A DNA stretch of 64,000 nt, taken from the NCBI GenBank assembly GCA_003285105.1, contig CP030158.1, forward strand, positions 372,001 through 436,000, read 5' to 3'. This stretch comes from Roseithermus sacchariphilus (GTDB taxonomy: Bacteria > Bacteroidota > Rhodothermia > Rhodothermales > MEBIC09517). This document shows positions 1 through 9,600 of this stretch, in pieces (the first letter of the stretch is position 1; each line of letters opens with the position of its first letter). A program made the translations under genes and the position numbers. A model generated the notes under the pieces. The model made no database searches, was not told the origin of the DNA, and saw nothing but the letters and a program-made list of their open reading frames with translations.

Positions 1-996
1 ACCAACCTGAGTGCCCACGCCGCCCCGGAGGTGCACGTCGCCTACGTGGTGACCGACGCCGCCAACCACGAAACCCTGGCCGCCGTCGACACGCTGCGAG
101 CGCTGGCCCCGGAGGCCACCGCAACGTCCACCGTCGTCCTCGATACCGAGGGCCTCGCCGGCACGAACCGCCTGCGCGTCCAGGTCGGCCAGCCCGGCCG
201 CGTCGAGCCGGTGACCTACAACAACGTGCTGCTGCACCCCTTCACGGTCTGGCCCGACCGGGAGCCGCCGGCCCTGACCGTGCGCATCGACGGGCAGAGC
301 TTCCCGGCCGACCCGGACCCCGTCCGCAACGTGCAGGACCCGGCGTTCCCCTTCGTCTCCGCCCGGCCCGTCATCGAGGTGCTGGTCGAGGATGCCAACC
401 CCTACCGGCCCCTGCAGGACTCGAACGTCGTCCAGATCACCTTCGACCGCGAGCCGGTCCCGCTGGATGATCCGTCGATCGCCTTCGAGGCCGCCCCGGG
501 AGGCCCGCAGAACCGGGCGCGGCTGACCTTCACGCCCGACCTGAGCGGCCGCGACACCACCCACACGCTCGTCGTCCGCGCCTTCGATGCGGCCGGCAAC
601 GAAGCCGAGGGCAGCCCCTACCAGGTCCACTTCCGCGTGCAGCGCAGCGTCAGCGTCGAGAGCCTCTACCCGTATCCCAACCCCATGAGCCGCGCCACCC
701 GCTTCGCCTTCCTGCTGCGCGGCGCCGACCCCGGGCTCGTGGAGGACTTCCGCATCCGCATCTTCACCCTCACCGGTCGGCTCGTGCGCGAGTTCGACCT
801 GCTCGAAGACCCCATGCTCCTCGACGGCGGCGGGCTGCGCATCGGCTGGAACACGCTGCGATGGGACGGCCGCGACGCCGACGGGGACCTCCTCGCCACC
901 GGCGTGTACCTCTACAAGGTCTACCTCCGCGCCGACGGGCAGACGATCTCCGTCAACAACGAGACCGGCATCGAGAAGCTCGTCGTGCTGCGTTGA
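1..996 (+). CDS. C-terminal part of a large secreted protein with FlgD-like Ig domain (5' end outside window)
   Basis: The frame is open from base 1, so the true start lies upstream and 331 residues are visible. The last ~110 residues (from about 221) begin with a YPNP motif and carry an IRIFTLTGRLVRE strand and a WDGRDADG..LATGVYLYKV ending. This matches the FlgD-like/por-secretion C-terminal domains found on exported Bacteroidota and Rhodothermota proteins. The part before it looks like beta-sandwich repeats. Such C-termini are common on C25 (gingipain/PorU-like) peptidases and other very large surface proteins, but no catalytic residues fall inside the window. The enzyme class therefore cannot be decided. 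A T-rich stretch after the stop may end the transcript. Confidence 0.75.
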   Translation, partial: TNLSAHAAPEVHVAYVVTDAANHETLAAVDTLRALAPEATATSTVVLDTEGLAGTNRLRVQVGQPGRVEPVTYNNVLLHPFTVWPDREPPALTVRIDGQSFPADPDPVRNVQDPAFPFVSARPVIEVLVEDANPYRPLQDSNVVQITFDREPVPLDDPSIAFEAAPGGPQNRARLTFTPDLSGRDTTHTLVVRAFDAAGNEAEGSPYQVHFRVQRSVSVESLYPYPNPMSRATRFAFLLRGADPGLVEDFRIRIFTLTGRLVREFDLLEDPMLLDGGGLRIGWNTLRWDGRDADGDLLATGVYLYKVYLRADGQTISVNNETGIEKLVVLR

Positions 997-1001
997 GAAC
1001 C

Positions 1002-1040
1002 CCGGCCGCGGATCCACCCGGCTTTTTTTCCCGGTTTTTT
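1002..1040 (+). terminator. possible weak intrinsic terminator
   Basis: Six bases after the stop of the first gene there is a GC-rich stretch with a short GCCG/CGGC stem, followed by T7 (1023-1029) and then a second T6. The stem is short, so this is only a candidate. It separates the first gene from the mannose-1-phosphate guanylyltransferase gene. Confidence 0.3.
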
Positions 1041-1139
1041 ATTCCTTCCGTGGCGGCCACGCCCTAGTTTGCCGCCGGCCGGCGGTGCGCCTCCGTGCGC
1101 CGCCGCCCTCTCTTTCCCCGACGCGACTTCATCCGATCC

Positions 1140-2216
1140 ATGACCCACGCCGTCATCATGGCCGGGGGCATCGGGAGCCGGTTCTGGCCCAAGAGCCGCC
1201 GCGCCCGCCCCAAGCAGTTTCTCCAGGTCTTCGGAGAGCAGACCCTCATCCAGAACACCGTTGCGCGGCTGCAGGGGCTCATCCCGCCCGAGCGCTGCTT
1301 CGTCGTCACCCACGAGCGCTACGTCGAGCAGACGCGGGATCAGTTGCCGGCGCTGCCGGCGGAGAACATCCTGGCCGAGCCGATCAGCCGCAACACGGCC
1401 CCGTGCATCACCTACGCGGCCGTCAAGCTGCTGGCGCAGGATCCGGACGCCACGATGGTGGTGCTCCCGGCCGATCACGTCATCCCGAACGTGCGGCAGT
1501 TCCACGAAGTGCTGCGCGTCGCCATCGAAAAAGCCCGGGAGCCGGGCACGATCGTCACCATCGGGATCACCCCCACGCACCCGGCCACGGGCTACGGCTA
1601 CATCCAGTTCGAGGGTTCCCTGGACCCCTCCGACCCCGTCCCCCGCGCCTATCCCGTCCGCACGTTCGCCGAGAAGCCGGACCAGGAGACGGCCGAGCGC
1701 TTCATCGACTCGGGGGACTTCCTCTGGAACAGCGGCATGTTCATCTGGCGGGCCGATACCATCCTCGACCAGGTACGCGCCCACCTGCCCGCAGCCTACG
1801 ACGCCTTCCGGTCCGTGCAGGACGCCCTCGGCACCGACCGCGAGCCCGAGGCCGTGGCCGAGGCCTTCCAGAAGAGCCCGGCCACGTCCATCGACTACGG
1901 CGTGATGGAGCATGCCGACCACGTCTACGTCGTGCCCGGCTCCTTCGGGTGGAACGACGTGGGCGACTGGCGGGCCGTCTACGACCTCAGCGACAAGGAC
2001 GACCACGGCAACGTCCTGCGGGGCAACGCCATCGTGCACGATGCCAGCCGCTGCCTCGTCCACGCCGAGGACCGGCTCGTCGCCCTCATCGGCATCCACG
2101 ACGTGATCGTCGTGGATACGGACGATGCGGTGCTGATCTGCAACCGCGACAACACGCAGCAGGTCCGCAACATCGTCAACTACCTCAACAGCCACCAGCT
2201 CACGCAATTCACCTGA
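1140..2216 (+). CDS. manC: mannose-1-phosphate guanylyltransferase
   Basis: Makes GDP-mannose from GTP and mannose-1-phosphate in the cytoplasm, the donor for mannose, fucose and related sugars of surface polysaccharides. The 358-residue protein starts with the nucleotidyltransferase signature AGGIGSRFWPKSR (from residue 8), which includes the RPKQF segment. It also shows FAEKP near residue 176 and WNSGMFIWRAD. It is the short type: the guanylyltransferase and left-handed helix parts are present, but no fused C-terminal phosphomannose isomerase cupin. An in-frame GTG at 1095 would add 15 arginine-rich residues. I prefer ATG 1140 because the family fold starts there. The neighbours give no polysaccharide operon. 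Confidence 0.92.
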   Translation: MTHAVIMAGGIGSRFWPKSRRARPKQFLQVFGEQTLIQNTVARLQGLIPPERCFVVTHERYVEQTRDQLPALPAENILAEPISRNTAPCITYAAVKLLAQDPDATMVVLPADHVIPNVRQFHEVLRVAIEKAREPGTIVTIGITPTHPATGYGYIQFEGSLDPSDPVPRAYPVRTFAEKPDQETAERFIDSGDFLWNSGMFIWRADTILDQVRAHLPAAYDAFRSVQDALGTDREPEAVAEAFQKSPATSIDYGVMEHADHVYVVPGSFGWNDVGDWRAVYDLSDKDDHGNVLRGNAIVHDASRCLVHAEDRLVALIGIHDVIVVDTDDAVLICNRDNTQQVRNIVNYLNSHQLTQFT

Positions 2217-2256
2217 CGCCCCTTCCCGGGGCCGTCCGGCACAACCTCCTCCGGCC

Positions 2257-2619
2257 ATGTCCTACACCTTCTACAAAGTCCTGCACCTCCTCGGCGTGAT
2301 GATGGTGTTCCTGGCGCTCGGCGGCGCGCTGGTGCGCAGCCGGCTCCCGGAGCAGACGGCGTCCTGGAAGAAGCTGATCGCCATCACGCACGGGGTGGGC
2401 CTCCTGCTGCTGCTCGTGGCCGGCTTCGGGCTGCTGGCCCGCCTCGGCGTCTTCTGGCCGATGCCGGCCTGGGCGCTCCTCAAGATCGTCATCTGGCTCC
2501 TCGTCGGCGGGTTGATCGCACTCATCAACCGCAAGCCGGACACCGGCCCCGTCTGGTGGTACCTGACGCTGGTGCTCGGCCTGCTGGCGGCCTACCTCGC
2601 CCTCTACAAGCCCTTCTGA
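2257..2619 (+). CDS. small integral membrane protein, function unknown
   Basis: A 120-residue protein that is almost all hydrophobic, with four predicted membrane segments (about residues 5-22, 42-62, 72-92 and 97-117). Short charged turns such as RSRLPEQTASWKK and NRKPDTGP separate them. It is not recognised at family level; the size and layout resemble small SirB-like or hypothetical membrane proteins of Bacteroidota. It follows manC by 40 bp on the same strand and may share its transcript. No catalytic or binding motif can be seen. Confidence 0.7.
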   Translation: MSYTFYKVLHLLGVMMVFLALGGALVRSRLPEQTASWKKLIAITHGVGLLLLLVAGFGLLARLGVFWPMPAWALLKIVIWLLVGGLIALINRKPDTGPVWWYLTLVLGLLAAYLALYKPF

Positions 2620-2676
2620 TCGAACCCCGCCGGCAAACCGCCCCGGCTCGCCGCCCGACCTCCCTTTTTTCGTGAA

Positions 2677-2698
2677 GTGCCCGTGAATGAGCGGGCAC
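2677..2698. terminator. inverted repeat, possible transcript end hairpin
   Basis: GTGCCCG and CGGGCAC form a perfect 7-bp stem with an 8-base loop, 57 bp past the stop of the small membrane protein gene. No T-tract follows on the + strand (T6 precedes it), so it may be a factor-dependent end or simply a hairpin. Confidence 0.3.
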
Positions 2699-2864
2699 CG
2701 ACGGGCCGCGCCGTATCCGTTCGGCACGGGCTCCGTCCAACCCTTCTCCAGCCGGTCCGTCGATCTCCCTTCCACACCGGACCGCGGCCGGGCGGGCGCC
2801 CCTGCAACGAAGTGGCAAAGGGACCCACACTTTGCGCCATCTTCACCTTCCAGGCGAATCCCGG

Positions 2865-2907
2865 GTCATCTCATGACGTAGGGGTCATCTCGTGACCGAC
2901 CGGTCAC
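2865..2907. promoter_or_regulatory. cluster of palindromes, probable TetR operator
   Basis: Three dyads lie 31-73 bp before the regulator start: GTCAT-CTC-ATGAC (2865-2877), GTCAT-CTC-GTGAC (2884-2896) and GTGACC-GACC-GGTCAC (2892-2907). The first two are near copies with a 19-bp period; the second and third overlap. All share the half-site GTCA/TGAC. TetR-family regulators usually bind dyads beside their own gene, so this is the likely autoregulatory and operon operator. The role is inferred from position and symmetry only. Confidence 0.6.
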
Positions 2908-2937
2908 CTTTTGATTCCGGAACCCGTTCCCTGAGAG

Positions 2938-3684
2938 ATGACCGTCCCTGCCCAGACCGACGAGAAGCCGACCGACGCCACGCTGACCCGCCGGGAGCGC
3001 GAGCGCCTGGCACGCCGCCGGGCCATGCTGGATGCCGCACGGGCCGTCTTCGCCGAGAAAGGCTACACCGAAGCCACGCTCGAGGAGATCGCGCAGCGCG
3101 CCGAGTTTGGCAAAGGCACCCTGTACAACTACTTCGAAGGCGGCAAGGAGGAGATCCTCTTCGCCATCTTCGACGAACTCTACGAGGAGATGGCGGCGCT
3201 GATCACCGCCTCGTTCGCGCCGGAGCAGGTCGAGGGGCAGCCCTTGCGGGCCGTCTTCCAGGGGTTCGTGGCCCGCGCCCTCACCTTCTTCATGCAGCAC
3301 CAGGATCTGTTCCTGATCGCGATGAAGGAGGCGCACCGGCTCACCTTCAGCGAGGACCGGGACAAGATGGCCTATTTCATGGAGCAGCGCGAGCGGCTGG
3401 TCCGCGCGCTCGTGACGCCGCTGAAGGCCGCCATGGACCGGGGAGACGTCCGGCGCCTGCCGCCGCATGCGGTGGCCCATCTGATCCTGGGCAACATCAA
3501 CGGGCTGCAGATGCACATGACCCTGCAGTCCTGCGCCCAGCCGAGCCCGGAGGGCGAGGTGCTTCGCTCCGTGGACCGGGCGGCGGCCTTCCTCACCACG
3601 ATGCTGTTCGACGGGCTGAGCACCGCCCCGGCCACGCCCGCCGCCGACACCGATTCGACGATCCATACCCATGCTACGTCTTAG
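2938..3684 (+). CDS. TetR/AcrR-family transcriptional regulator
   Basis: A 248-residue DNA-binding repressor candidate. Residues about 20-70 hold the TetR helix-turn-helix: RRAMLDAARAVFAEKGY, then ATLEEIAQRAEFGKGTLYNYF. The remainder is the helical ligand and dimer domain, with an Ala/Pro/Thr-rich tail. Its 3' end overlaps the start of the TolC-like gene by 14 bp, and adaptor and RND genes follow, so it is the first gene of the efflux operon. The palindrome cluster just upstream fits self-repression released by an efflux substrate. The ligand is unknown. Confidence 0.9.
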   Translation: MTVPAQTDEKPTDATLTRRERERLARRRAMLDAARAVFAEKGYTEATLEEIAQRAEFGKGTLYNYFEGGKEEILFAIFDELYEEMAALITASFAPEQVEGQPLRAVFQGFVARALTFFMQHQDLFLIAMKEAHRLTFSEDRDKMAYFMEQRERLVRALVTPLKAAMDRGDVRRLPPHAVAHLILGNINGLQMHMTLQSCAQPSPEGEVLRSVDRAAAFLTTMLFDGLSTAPATPAADTDSTIHTHATS

Positions 3685-5317
3685 CCGTTTCAGAAGAAGG
3701 CTCCGGGCCTGGCGCGGCCTGGCCCTGGTCGCCTGCCTGCTGGCCGCCCTGCCGGCCGGCCGCGCCTCCTCGCAGCCCATCGAGCGCATCTCCCCCTCTG
3801 ACGACGCGCTCGTGCTCACGCTCGACGAGGCCCTCCAGATCGCCCTCGTCCAGAACTACGACGTCCGCAACGCGCGCCTGGACGTCCGCAACGCCGACGC
3901 GCAGGTGCGCGAGGCCTGGGGCGGGGTAATGCCGCAGGTGGACGCCTCGGCCAGCTACACCCGCAACCTGAAAAGCCCCAACCCCTTCGCCGGTAGCGAC
4001 GCGGGGGGCCTCTTCGGCGCCCTGGGCTTCGTCGACTGGCTCGCCTACAACGAACAGGCCCGCACGGACGAGGACCCGGAATCGGATCCCCTGCCCTTCA
4101 GCGAGTTCTTCGAGCGGCAGCAGGAAGGCCGACGCGAGGCCGGCATCACCTCTTCGTCCGGCAGCAACCCGTTCTTCGTGCCCAACCAGTTCCAGAGCGG
4201 CATCAGCGTCTCGCAGACGCTTTACAACGGGCAGGCCTTCGCCGCCATCCGCGCCGCCGAACAGTTGAAGGAACTGAACCAGCGCGCGCTGGACCGGCAG
4301 GAGCAGCTCATCGTGGACCAGGTCCGCCGGGCGTTCTACCAGGCCCTGCTGGCGCAGCAGCAGGCCGCCATCACCGCGCAGAGCGTCGAGCGGGCGCGCA
4401 ATACCGTACGGGAGGTGACGTTGCAGGTGCGGCAGGGGGTGGCGCCCAAGTTCCAGCGGCTCTCGGCCGAGGTGCAGCTCGCCAACCTGGAGACGCAACT
4501 CATCCAGGTTACCAACGCGGCCGCGACGGCCCTGGACAACCTGAAGCTGACCCTCGGCATCCCGATCGAGCAGCCGCTCCGGCTGCGGGGCGACCTGGAG
4601 GACGAGGACCGGGGCGCGTACCTGAGCATCTCGGCGGAGGATGCCCTGCGCATCGCCCTGGAGCAGCGGCCCGACCTGAAGCAGGCCGCGCTCAACGTCC
4701 AGCTGCGCGAGGTCGACAAGAACCTGACCCGGGCACAGTTCTTCCCGACGCTCTCGGCCTTTGCCAACTTCAACTACGTCGGCAGCGTCCCGGACAACCG
4801 GAGCTACGTCATCAGCGATCCGGACGACCCGTTCACGTTCAGCCGGGGGGAGCGCGGCTTCTTCAGCCAGTCGTACTGGAACCCGTCGATCAGCGCGGGG
4901 CTGCGGCTCTCGTGGAACCTGTTCAACGGGTTTCAGACCTCCGCGCAGATGCAGCAGCGGCAGATCGCCATCGACCGGGCCGTGACTGCGCAGGAGCAGC
5001 TCCTGCAGTCGGTACAGCTGGAGGTGACACAGGCGCTGCGGGACCTGCAGGCGGCACAGCGGCGCATCCTCAGCCAGGAGCAGAACGTCGACCGGGCGGC
5101 GCTGAACTACGAGTATGCGCTGGCGCGGCTGCGTGAGGGCGTGGCCAGCCCGCTGGAGGAACGCGAAGCCTCGGAGCAGCTCGACCAGGCCCGGCTGAAC
5201 CACCTGCAGGCCGTGCACGACTACCTGGTGGCCCGGAGCGCCTTCGAGCGGGCCGTGGGGCTGCCCCCGTTCCAGTCCGCCGCCTCGCGCTTCCAGCTGA
5301 CCCGCCTGGACGACTGA
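3671..5317 (+). CDS. TolC-family outer membrane efflux protein
   Basis: Outer membrane channel of a tripartite pump. The 548 residues begin with a basic stretch and a hydrophobic signal peptide (to about residue 34). They contain the two internally similar TolC halves: LTLDEALQIALVQNYDVRNARLDV near residue 55 and AEDALRIALEQRPDLKQAALNV near 325. Both are followed by long Gln/Ala-rich coiled-coil helices. The N-terminal half has an acidic loop (DEDPESDP) not usual in E. coli TolC. Translation probably couples to the regulator gene through the 14-bp overlap. The adaptor gene starts 78 bp later. Confidence 0.9.
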   Translation: MLRLSRFRRRLRAWRGLALVACLLAALPAGRASSQPIERISPSDDALVLTLDEALQIALVQNYDVRNARLDVRNADAQVREAWGGVMPQVDASASYTRNLKSPNPFAGSDAGGLFGALGFVDWLAYNEQARTDEDPESDPLPFSEFFERQQEGRREAGITSSSGSNPFFVPNQFQSGISVSQTLYNGQAFAAIRAAEQLKELNQRALDRQEQLIVDQVRRAFYQALLAQQQAAITAQSVERARNTVREVTLQVRQGVAPKFQRLSAEVQLANLETQLIQVTNAAATALDNLKLTLGIPIEQPLRLRGDLEDEDRGAYLSISAEDALRIALEQRPDLKQAALNVQLREVDKNLTRAQFFPTLSAFANFNYVGSVPDNRSYVISDPDDPFTFSRGERGFFSQSYWNPSISAGLRLSWNLFNGFQTSAQMQQRQIAIDRAVTAQEQLLQSVQLEVTQALRDLQAAQRRILSQEQNVDRAALNYEYALARLREGVASPLEEREASEQLDQARLNHLQAVHDYLVARSAFERAVGLPPFQSAASRFQLTRLDD

Positions 5318-5395
5318 CGACCTCGACCGACGACCTTGCCGGAGGCTCCAGGCCGCCGTTCCGACCCTCGAACATTCCAACCCTGACGCCAGATC

Positions 5396-6595
5396 ATGCC
5401 TCGTTTCCTTTTCTCCCCGATCACCGGGAGCCTGCTGGCCGGGCTGCTGCTGCTGGCGGCGGCCGGGTGCTCCGGTGCCGATGAAGCCAGCGCCCCCGCC
5501 GCCACGGCCGAGACGTCCTCCCGCCGCAGCGTGCGCGTCGAGACGCTGGTGCTACAGCCGACGTCGTTCCAGGACGTCATCGAACTGACCGGCAGCGTGG
5601 AAGCCGTCCAGGACGCCCGGCTCTCGGCCCAGGCCAGCGGCACCATCGTCCGCCTGGCCGAGCGCGGCGCCTACGTGCGTGCGGGTGAGCCGGTCGCCCA
5701 GATCGACCCGGCCCTGGCGCAGGCCGCCGTGCAGCAGGCCGAGGCTACGCTAAGCGCCGCCGAGGCGGCCCTGGCGCTGGCCGAGGACAGCTACCGCCGC
5801 CAGGAGCCCCTCTTCCGCGACTCGGTCATCAGCGCCCTGGAGTTCGAAAACGTGCGGGCCCAGCGCAACCAGGCCCGCGCCCAGGTGGAGCAGGCCCGGG
5901 CCGCGCTGGCCCAGGCGCAGGAGCAGTTCGAAAACACCCGGGTGACGGCTCCCTTCGCCGGCATCGTGGAGGAACGCCTGGTGGAGATCGGCGAACAGGT
6001 CGCCCCCGGCACGCCGGTGGCCCGCGTGCTGAACACGGAGCGCGTCAAGGTTACCGCCGGCGTGCCCGAGCGGTATGCCGGCGACATCGAGGTGGGCACG
6101 CCCGTGCAGGTCGTGCTTCAGGCCTACGGCCGTCAGCCCCGCCCCGGGACGGTGACCTTCGCCGGCAACGCCGTCAACCCGCAGAGCCGCACCTTTCCCA
6201 TCGAGATCGAACTGGGCAACGGCGACGGCCAGCTCAAGCCCGAGATGGTGGCCCGCGTGCTCGTCACCCGCGAGCGGCTGGACGGCGTCCTGGTCGTCCC
6301 CCAGTCGGCCGTGATGCGGGAAGAAGACGGCCACGTCCTCTACGTCGCCACCCGGACCGACAGCCTCACCGTGGCCGAGCGCCGCGCCGTCACCCTCGGC
6401 CCCGGCTACGACGGCCGGGTGGTGGTGACGCGCGGCCTGGAGGCCGGCGAGGAGGTCGTCGTCCTGGGGCAGACCAACCTGACCGACGGCGACGCGCTGG
6501 AGGTCACCGAGCGCTACACGGCCGTCGGCCCGGCCGGCGTGCCGCTCAAGGACACCCCCGCCGGCGATGAGCCGGCCCCGCCCGCCACGCCGTAA
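5396..6595 (+). CDS. RND efflux periplasmic adaptor (membrane fusion lipoprotein)
   Basis: Links the inner membrane RND pump to the outer membrane channel. The 399-residue protein has a lipoprotein signal with Cys25 in AAGC. A lipoyl/barrel-sandwich half follows (SGTIVRLAERGAYVRAGEPVAQID), then an alpha-helical hairpin rich in Ala, Gln and Glu (about residues 100-170). After that come the return strand (VTAPFAGIVEERLVEIGEQV), the beta-barrel and the membrane-proximal domain. It is an HlyD/AcrA-family adaptor of normal length. It lies 78 bp after the channel gene and 42 bp before the permease gene, all in one operon. Confidence 0.92.
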   Translation: MPRFLFSPITGSLLAGLLLLAAAGCSGADEASAPAATAETSSRRSVRVETLVLQPTSFQDVIELTGSVEAVQDARLSAQASGTIVRLAERGAYVRAGEPVAQIDPALAQAAVQQAEATLSAAEAALALAEDSYRRQEPLFRDSVISALEFENVRAQRNQARAQVEQARAALAQAQEQFENTRVTAPFAGIVEERLVEIGEQVAPGTPVARVLNTERVKVTAGVPERYAGDIEVGTPVQVVLQAYGRQPRPGTVTFAGNAVNPQSRTFPIEIELGNGDGQLKPEMVARVLVTRERLDGVLVVPQSAVMREEDGHVLYVATRTDSLTVAERRAVTLGPGYDGRVVVTRGLEAGEEVVVLGQTNLTDGDALEVTERYTAVGPAGVPLKDTPAGDEPAPPATP

Positions 6596-6637
6596 CCCGG
6601 CCTCGCCTCCCTTCGCCACGCACGACGTACCTTCGCC

Positions 6638-9600
6638 ATGAAGATTACGAACCTTGCCATCAAGTATCGCACCAGCATCCTGGTGCTGACCGCGATCCTG
6701 GTGGTCGGCGGGCTGATCAGCTACGTCACCATCCCCAAAGAATCGTCGCCGTCGATCGAGATCCCCAACATCGTCGTGACGACGGTCTACCCCGGCGCCA
6801 GCCCGGACGACATCGAATCCATCATCACCCAGCCGATCGAGCAGGAGGTCCAGTCCGTCAACGGCATCAAGGAGATCCGTTCGACGTCGACCGAGGGCGT
6901 CTCGACGGTCGTCATCGAGTTCGAGCCGGAGGTGTCCATCGACGACGCCTTCCAGAAGGTGCGGGACAAGGTAGACATCGCCAAGGCCGAGCTGCCCAGC
7001 GACGTCGAGGAGCCCATCGTCAGCGAGATCGACGTCTCGGAGTTTCCGATCATGACGATCAACCTGGCGGCGGACTATTCGCTGGCGCGCCTGAAGGAGG
7101 TTGCCGAAGACCTGCAGGAGGAGCTGGAGTCGATCCCGAGCGTGCTGGAGGTGGATCTCATCGGCGGGCTGGAGCGCGAGGTCCAGGTCAACGTGGACCT
7201 GGCGGCGCTGCAGGGCTACAACCTCTCGTTCAACGACGTCATCGAGACGATCCAGCGGGAGAACAGCAACATCCCCGGCGGGTCGGTGGACGTGGACCGG
7301 CTGAACTACCTGGTGCGGGTCGATGGGGAGATCGAGCGGCCGGAGGAGATCGCCAACTTCGTCATCAAGGCCCCCGGCGGCACGCCGATCTACGTCCGCG
7401 ACGTGGCGGAGGTCGTCTTCGGCTTCAAGGACCGGGAATCCTACGCCCGCCTGCAGCGCCTGCAGGAAGAGGTGGCCGACAGCGAGTTCCGCCCGCTGCC
7501 GCCGGAGGAGCAGGGGGTGCTGAACGTCATCAGCCTGAACGTGAAAAAGCGCTCGGGCGACAACATCCTGGAGACGGCCGAGGCCGTGCAGGCCAAGCTG
7601 GACGCCTTTCCGCTGCCCGGCGGCACCCGCGTCGTCATCACGGGCGACCAGAGCGAGGACGTCGAGGCGCTGGTGAAGGACCTGGAGAACAACATCATCG
7701 CCGGCCTGATCTTCGTCGTGGCCGTGCTGCTGTTCTTCCTGGGTGTGCGCAACGCCACGCTCGTGGGCATCGCCATCCCCCTCTCCATGTTCATCTCCTT
7801 CATCGTCTTCGCGGTGATGGGGCAGACGCTGAACTTCATCATCCTCTTCAGCCTCATCATCGCGCTGGGGATGCTGGTGGACAACGCCATCGTGATCGTG
7901 GAGAACATCTACCGCTATCGCGAGGAGGGCTACTCCCGCTGGGAGGCGGCCAAACAGGGCACGGCTGAGGTGGGCGGTGCGGTGACGGCCTCGACGGCGA
8001 CGACGGTGGCGGCCTTCGCGCCGATGCTCTTCTGGCCGGGCATCATCGGTGAGTTCATGGGCTACCTGCCGCTGACGCTCATCATCACGCTGTCGTGCTC
8101 GCTGTTCGTGGCGCTCGTCATCAACCCCGTCATCACCGGGCTCTTCATGCGGCTGGAGAACGAGGAGAAGCCGCCCACGCCCCGGGCCGTCAAGATCGCG
8201 GCGGTGGTCGTGATGGTGCTGCTGGGGGCGGTGCTGGGCTTTGCCAACTGGAAGACGCTGGTGGTGATCCTCGTGGGCGTGCCGACGCTCTACCTGCTGC
8301 ACACGCGCGTCTTCAAACCCATCGGCGACTCGTTCGTGCAGAAGGGGCTGCCACGGATCGTCCGTCAGTACCGCGCCTTCCTGACGTGGATGCTGGCGCG
8401 GGATTACGACGTGCGTCGGCCCTACCTGCGCAACACCCTGGCGCTGGGCAGCCTCACCGCCGGCCTCGTGCTGATGATCCTGGGCGGGCTGGCACAGGCA
8501 GCCGCCGGCCCGACGGCCGGCTCGTTGCTGCTGGTGCCGGGCGGCCTGCTGGCCGCCATCGGCGTGATCGGCATCCTCGTGCATACCTTCGAGAGCCTGT
8601 ACCTGGGCGGCCGCACGAGCGTGAAGGCCGGCCTGATCTTCGGCGCCGTCATGCTCGGCATCCTGGGGCTGATGTACCTGAGCCCCCGCGCCCTGGACGG
8701 GACGACCATCGTCGAGCTGATGCTGCTGCCGTCGGTGATCGTGGGCGTCGGGGCGCTGGGCTGGCTGCTCAACGGGCCGGTGCTGAAGCGGCGCACGCGG
8801 CTGATCCTGACGGACAACCGCGCCCGGCTGCTGACGGCCACGCTCGGGGCGCTGTTCGCCATCGTGGGCATGTTCGCCGTGGCCCCCACCGGCGTCGAGT
8901 TCTTCCCGACGACCGACCCGCGCCAGGTACTCATCACGATGGAAGCCCCGCTGGGCACCAACCTAGAAGCCAGCAACCGCGTCGCGCTCGAAGCGCAGGA
9001 GCGCATCCAGCGGCTGCTGGAGGAGAACCCGGCGGCCAAGGCCAACGTGCAGAACGTGCTGACCAACGTGGGCGTGGGCGGAGACGCGATGTTCGGCGGC
9101 GGCGCCGCCGGCCCCGAACGCTCGCGCCTGACCCTGAACATGGTCGACTACGACGACCGCGCCGAGCCCAGCACCGAGACGCTGGCCCGCCTGCGCGACA
9201 ACCTGGCCGGCATCCCGGGCGTGGACATCGAGTTCTCGCAGGATCAGCAGGGCCCGCCCACCGGCGAACCGGTCAACATCGAGATCTCCGGCCCGGAGTT
9301 CGACCGGATCGTGCAGATCGCGCAGGAGATCAAGCAGCGCCTCACCGAGGCGGCGGCTACGGGGGCCATCCCCGGGCTGGTGGACATCAGCGACAACCTG
9401 AACACCGGCCGGCCCGAGCTGAAAGTCAACATCGACCGCGAGCGAGCGGCCCGCTTCGGCCTCAACACGAGCCAGATCGCCACAACGATCCGCTCGGCCA
9501 TCAACGGTGCCGAAGCCAGCAAGTACCGCACCGGCGAGGATGAGTACGACATCACCGTCCGCCTGGCCGAGGCCGATCGCTCCAGCCTGGAGAGCATCAA

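Noticed and set aside
921-2258. 445-residue minus-strand frame over manC
   Set aside because: Antisense shadow of manC with low-complexity composition; the plus strand has all GDP-mannose pyrophosphorylase motifs.
5750-8584. 944-residue minus-strand frame across the adaptor and permease genes
   Set aside because: It is antisense to two clear efflux genes and is rich in Asp, His, Gln and Arg, as expected from the reverse of GC-rich codons.
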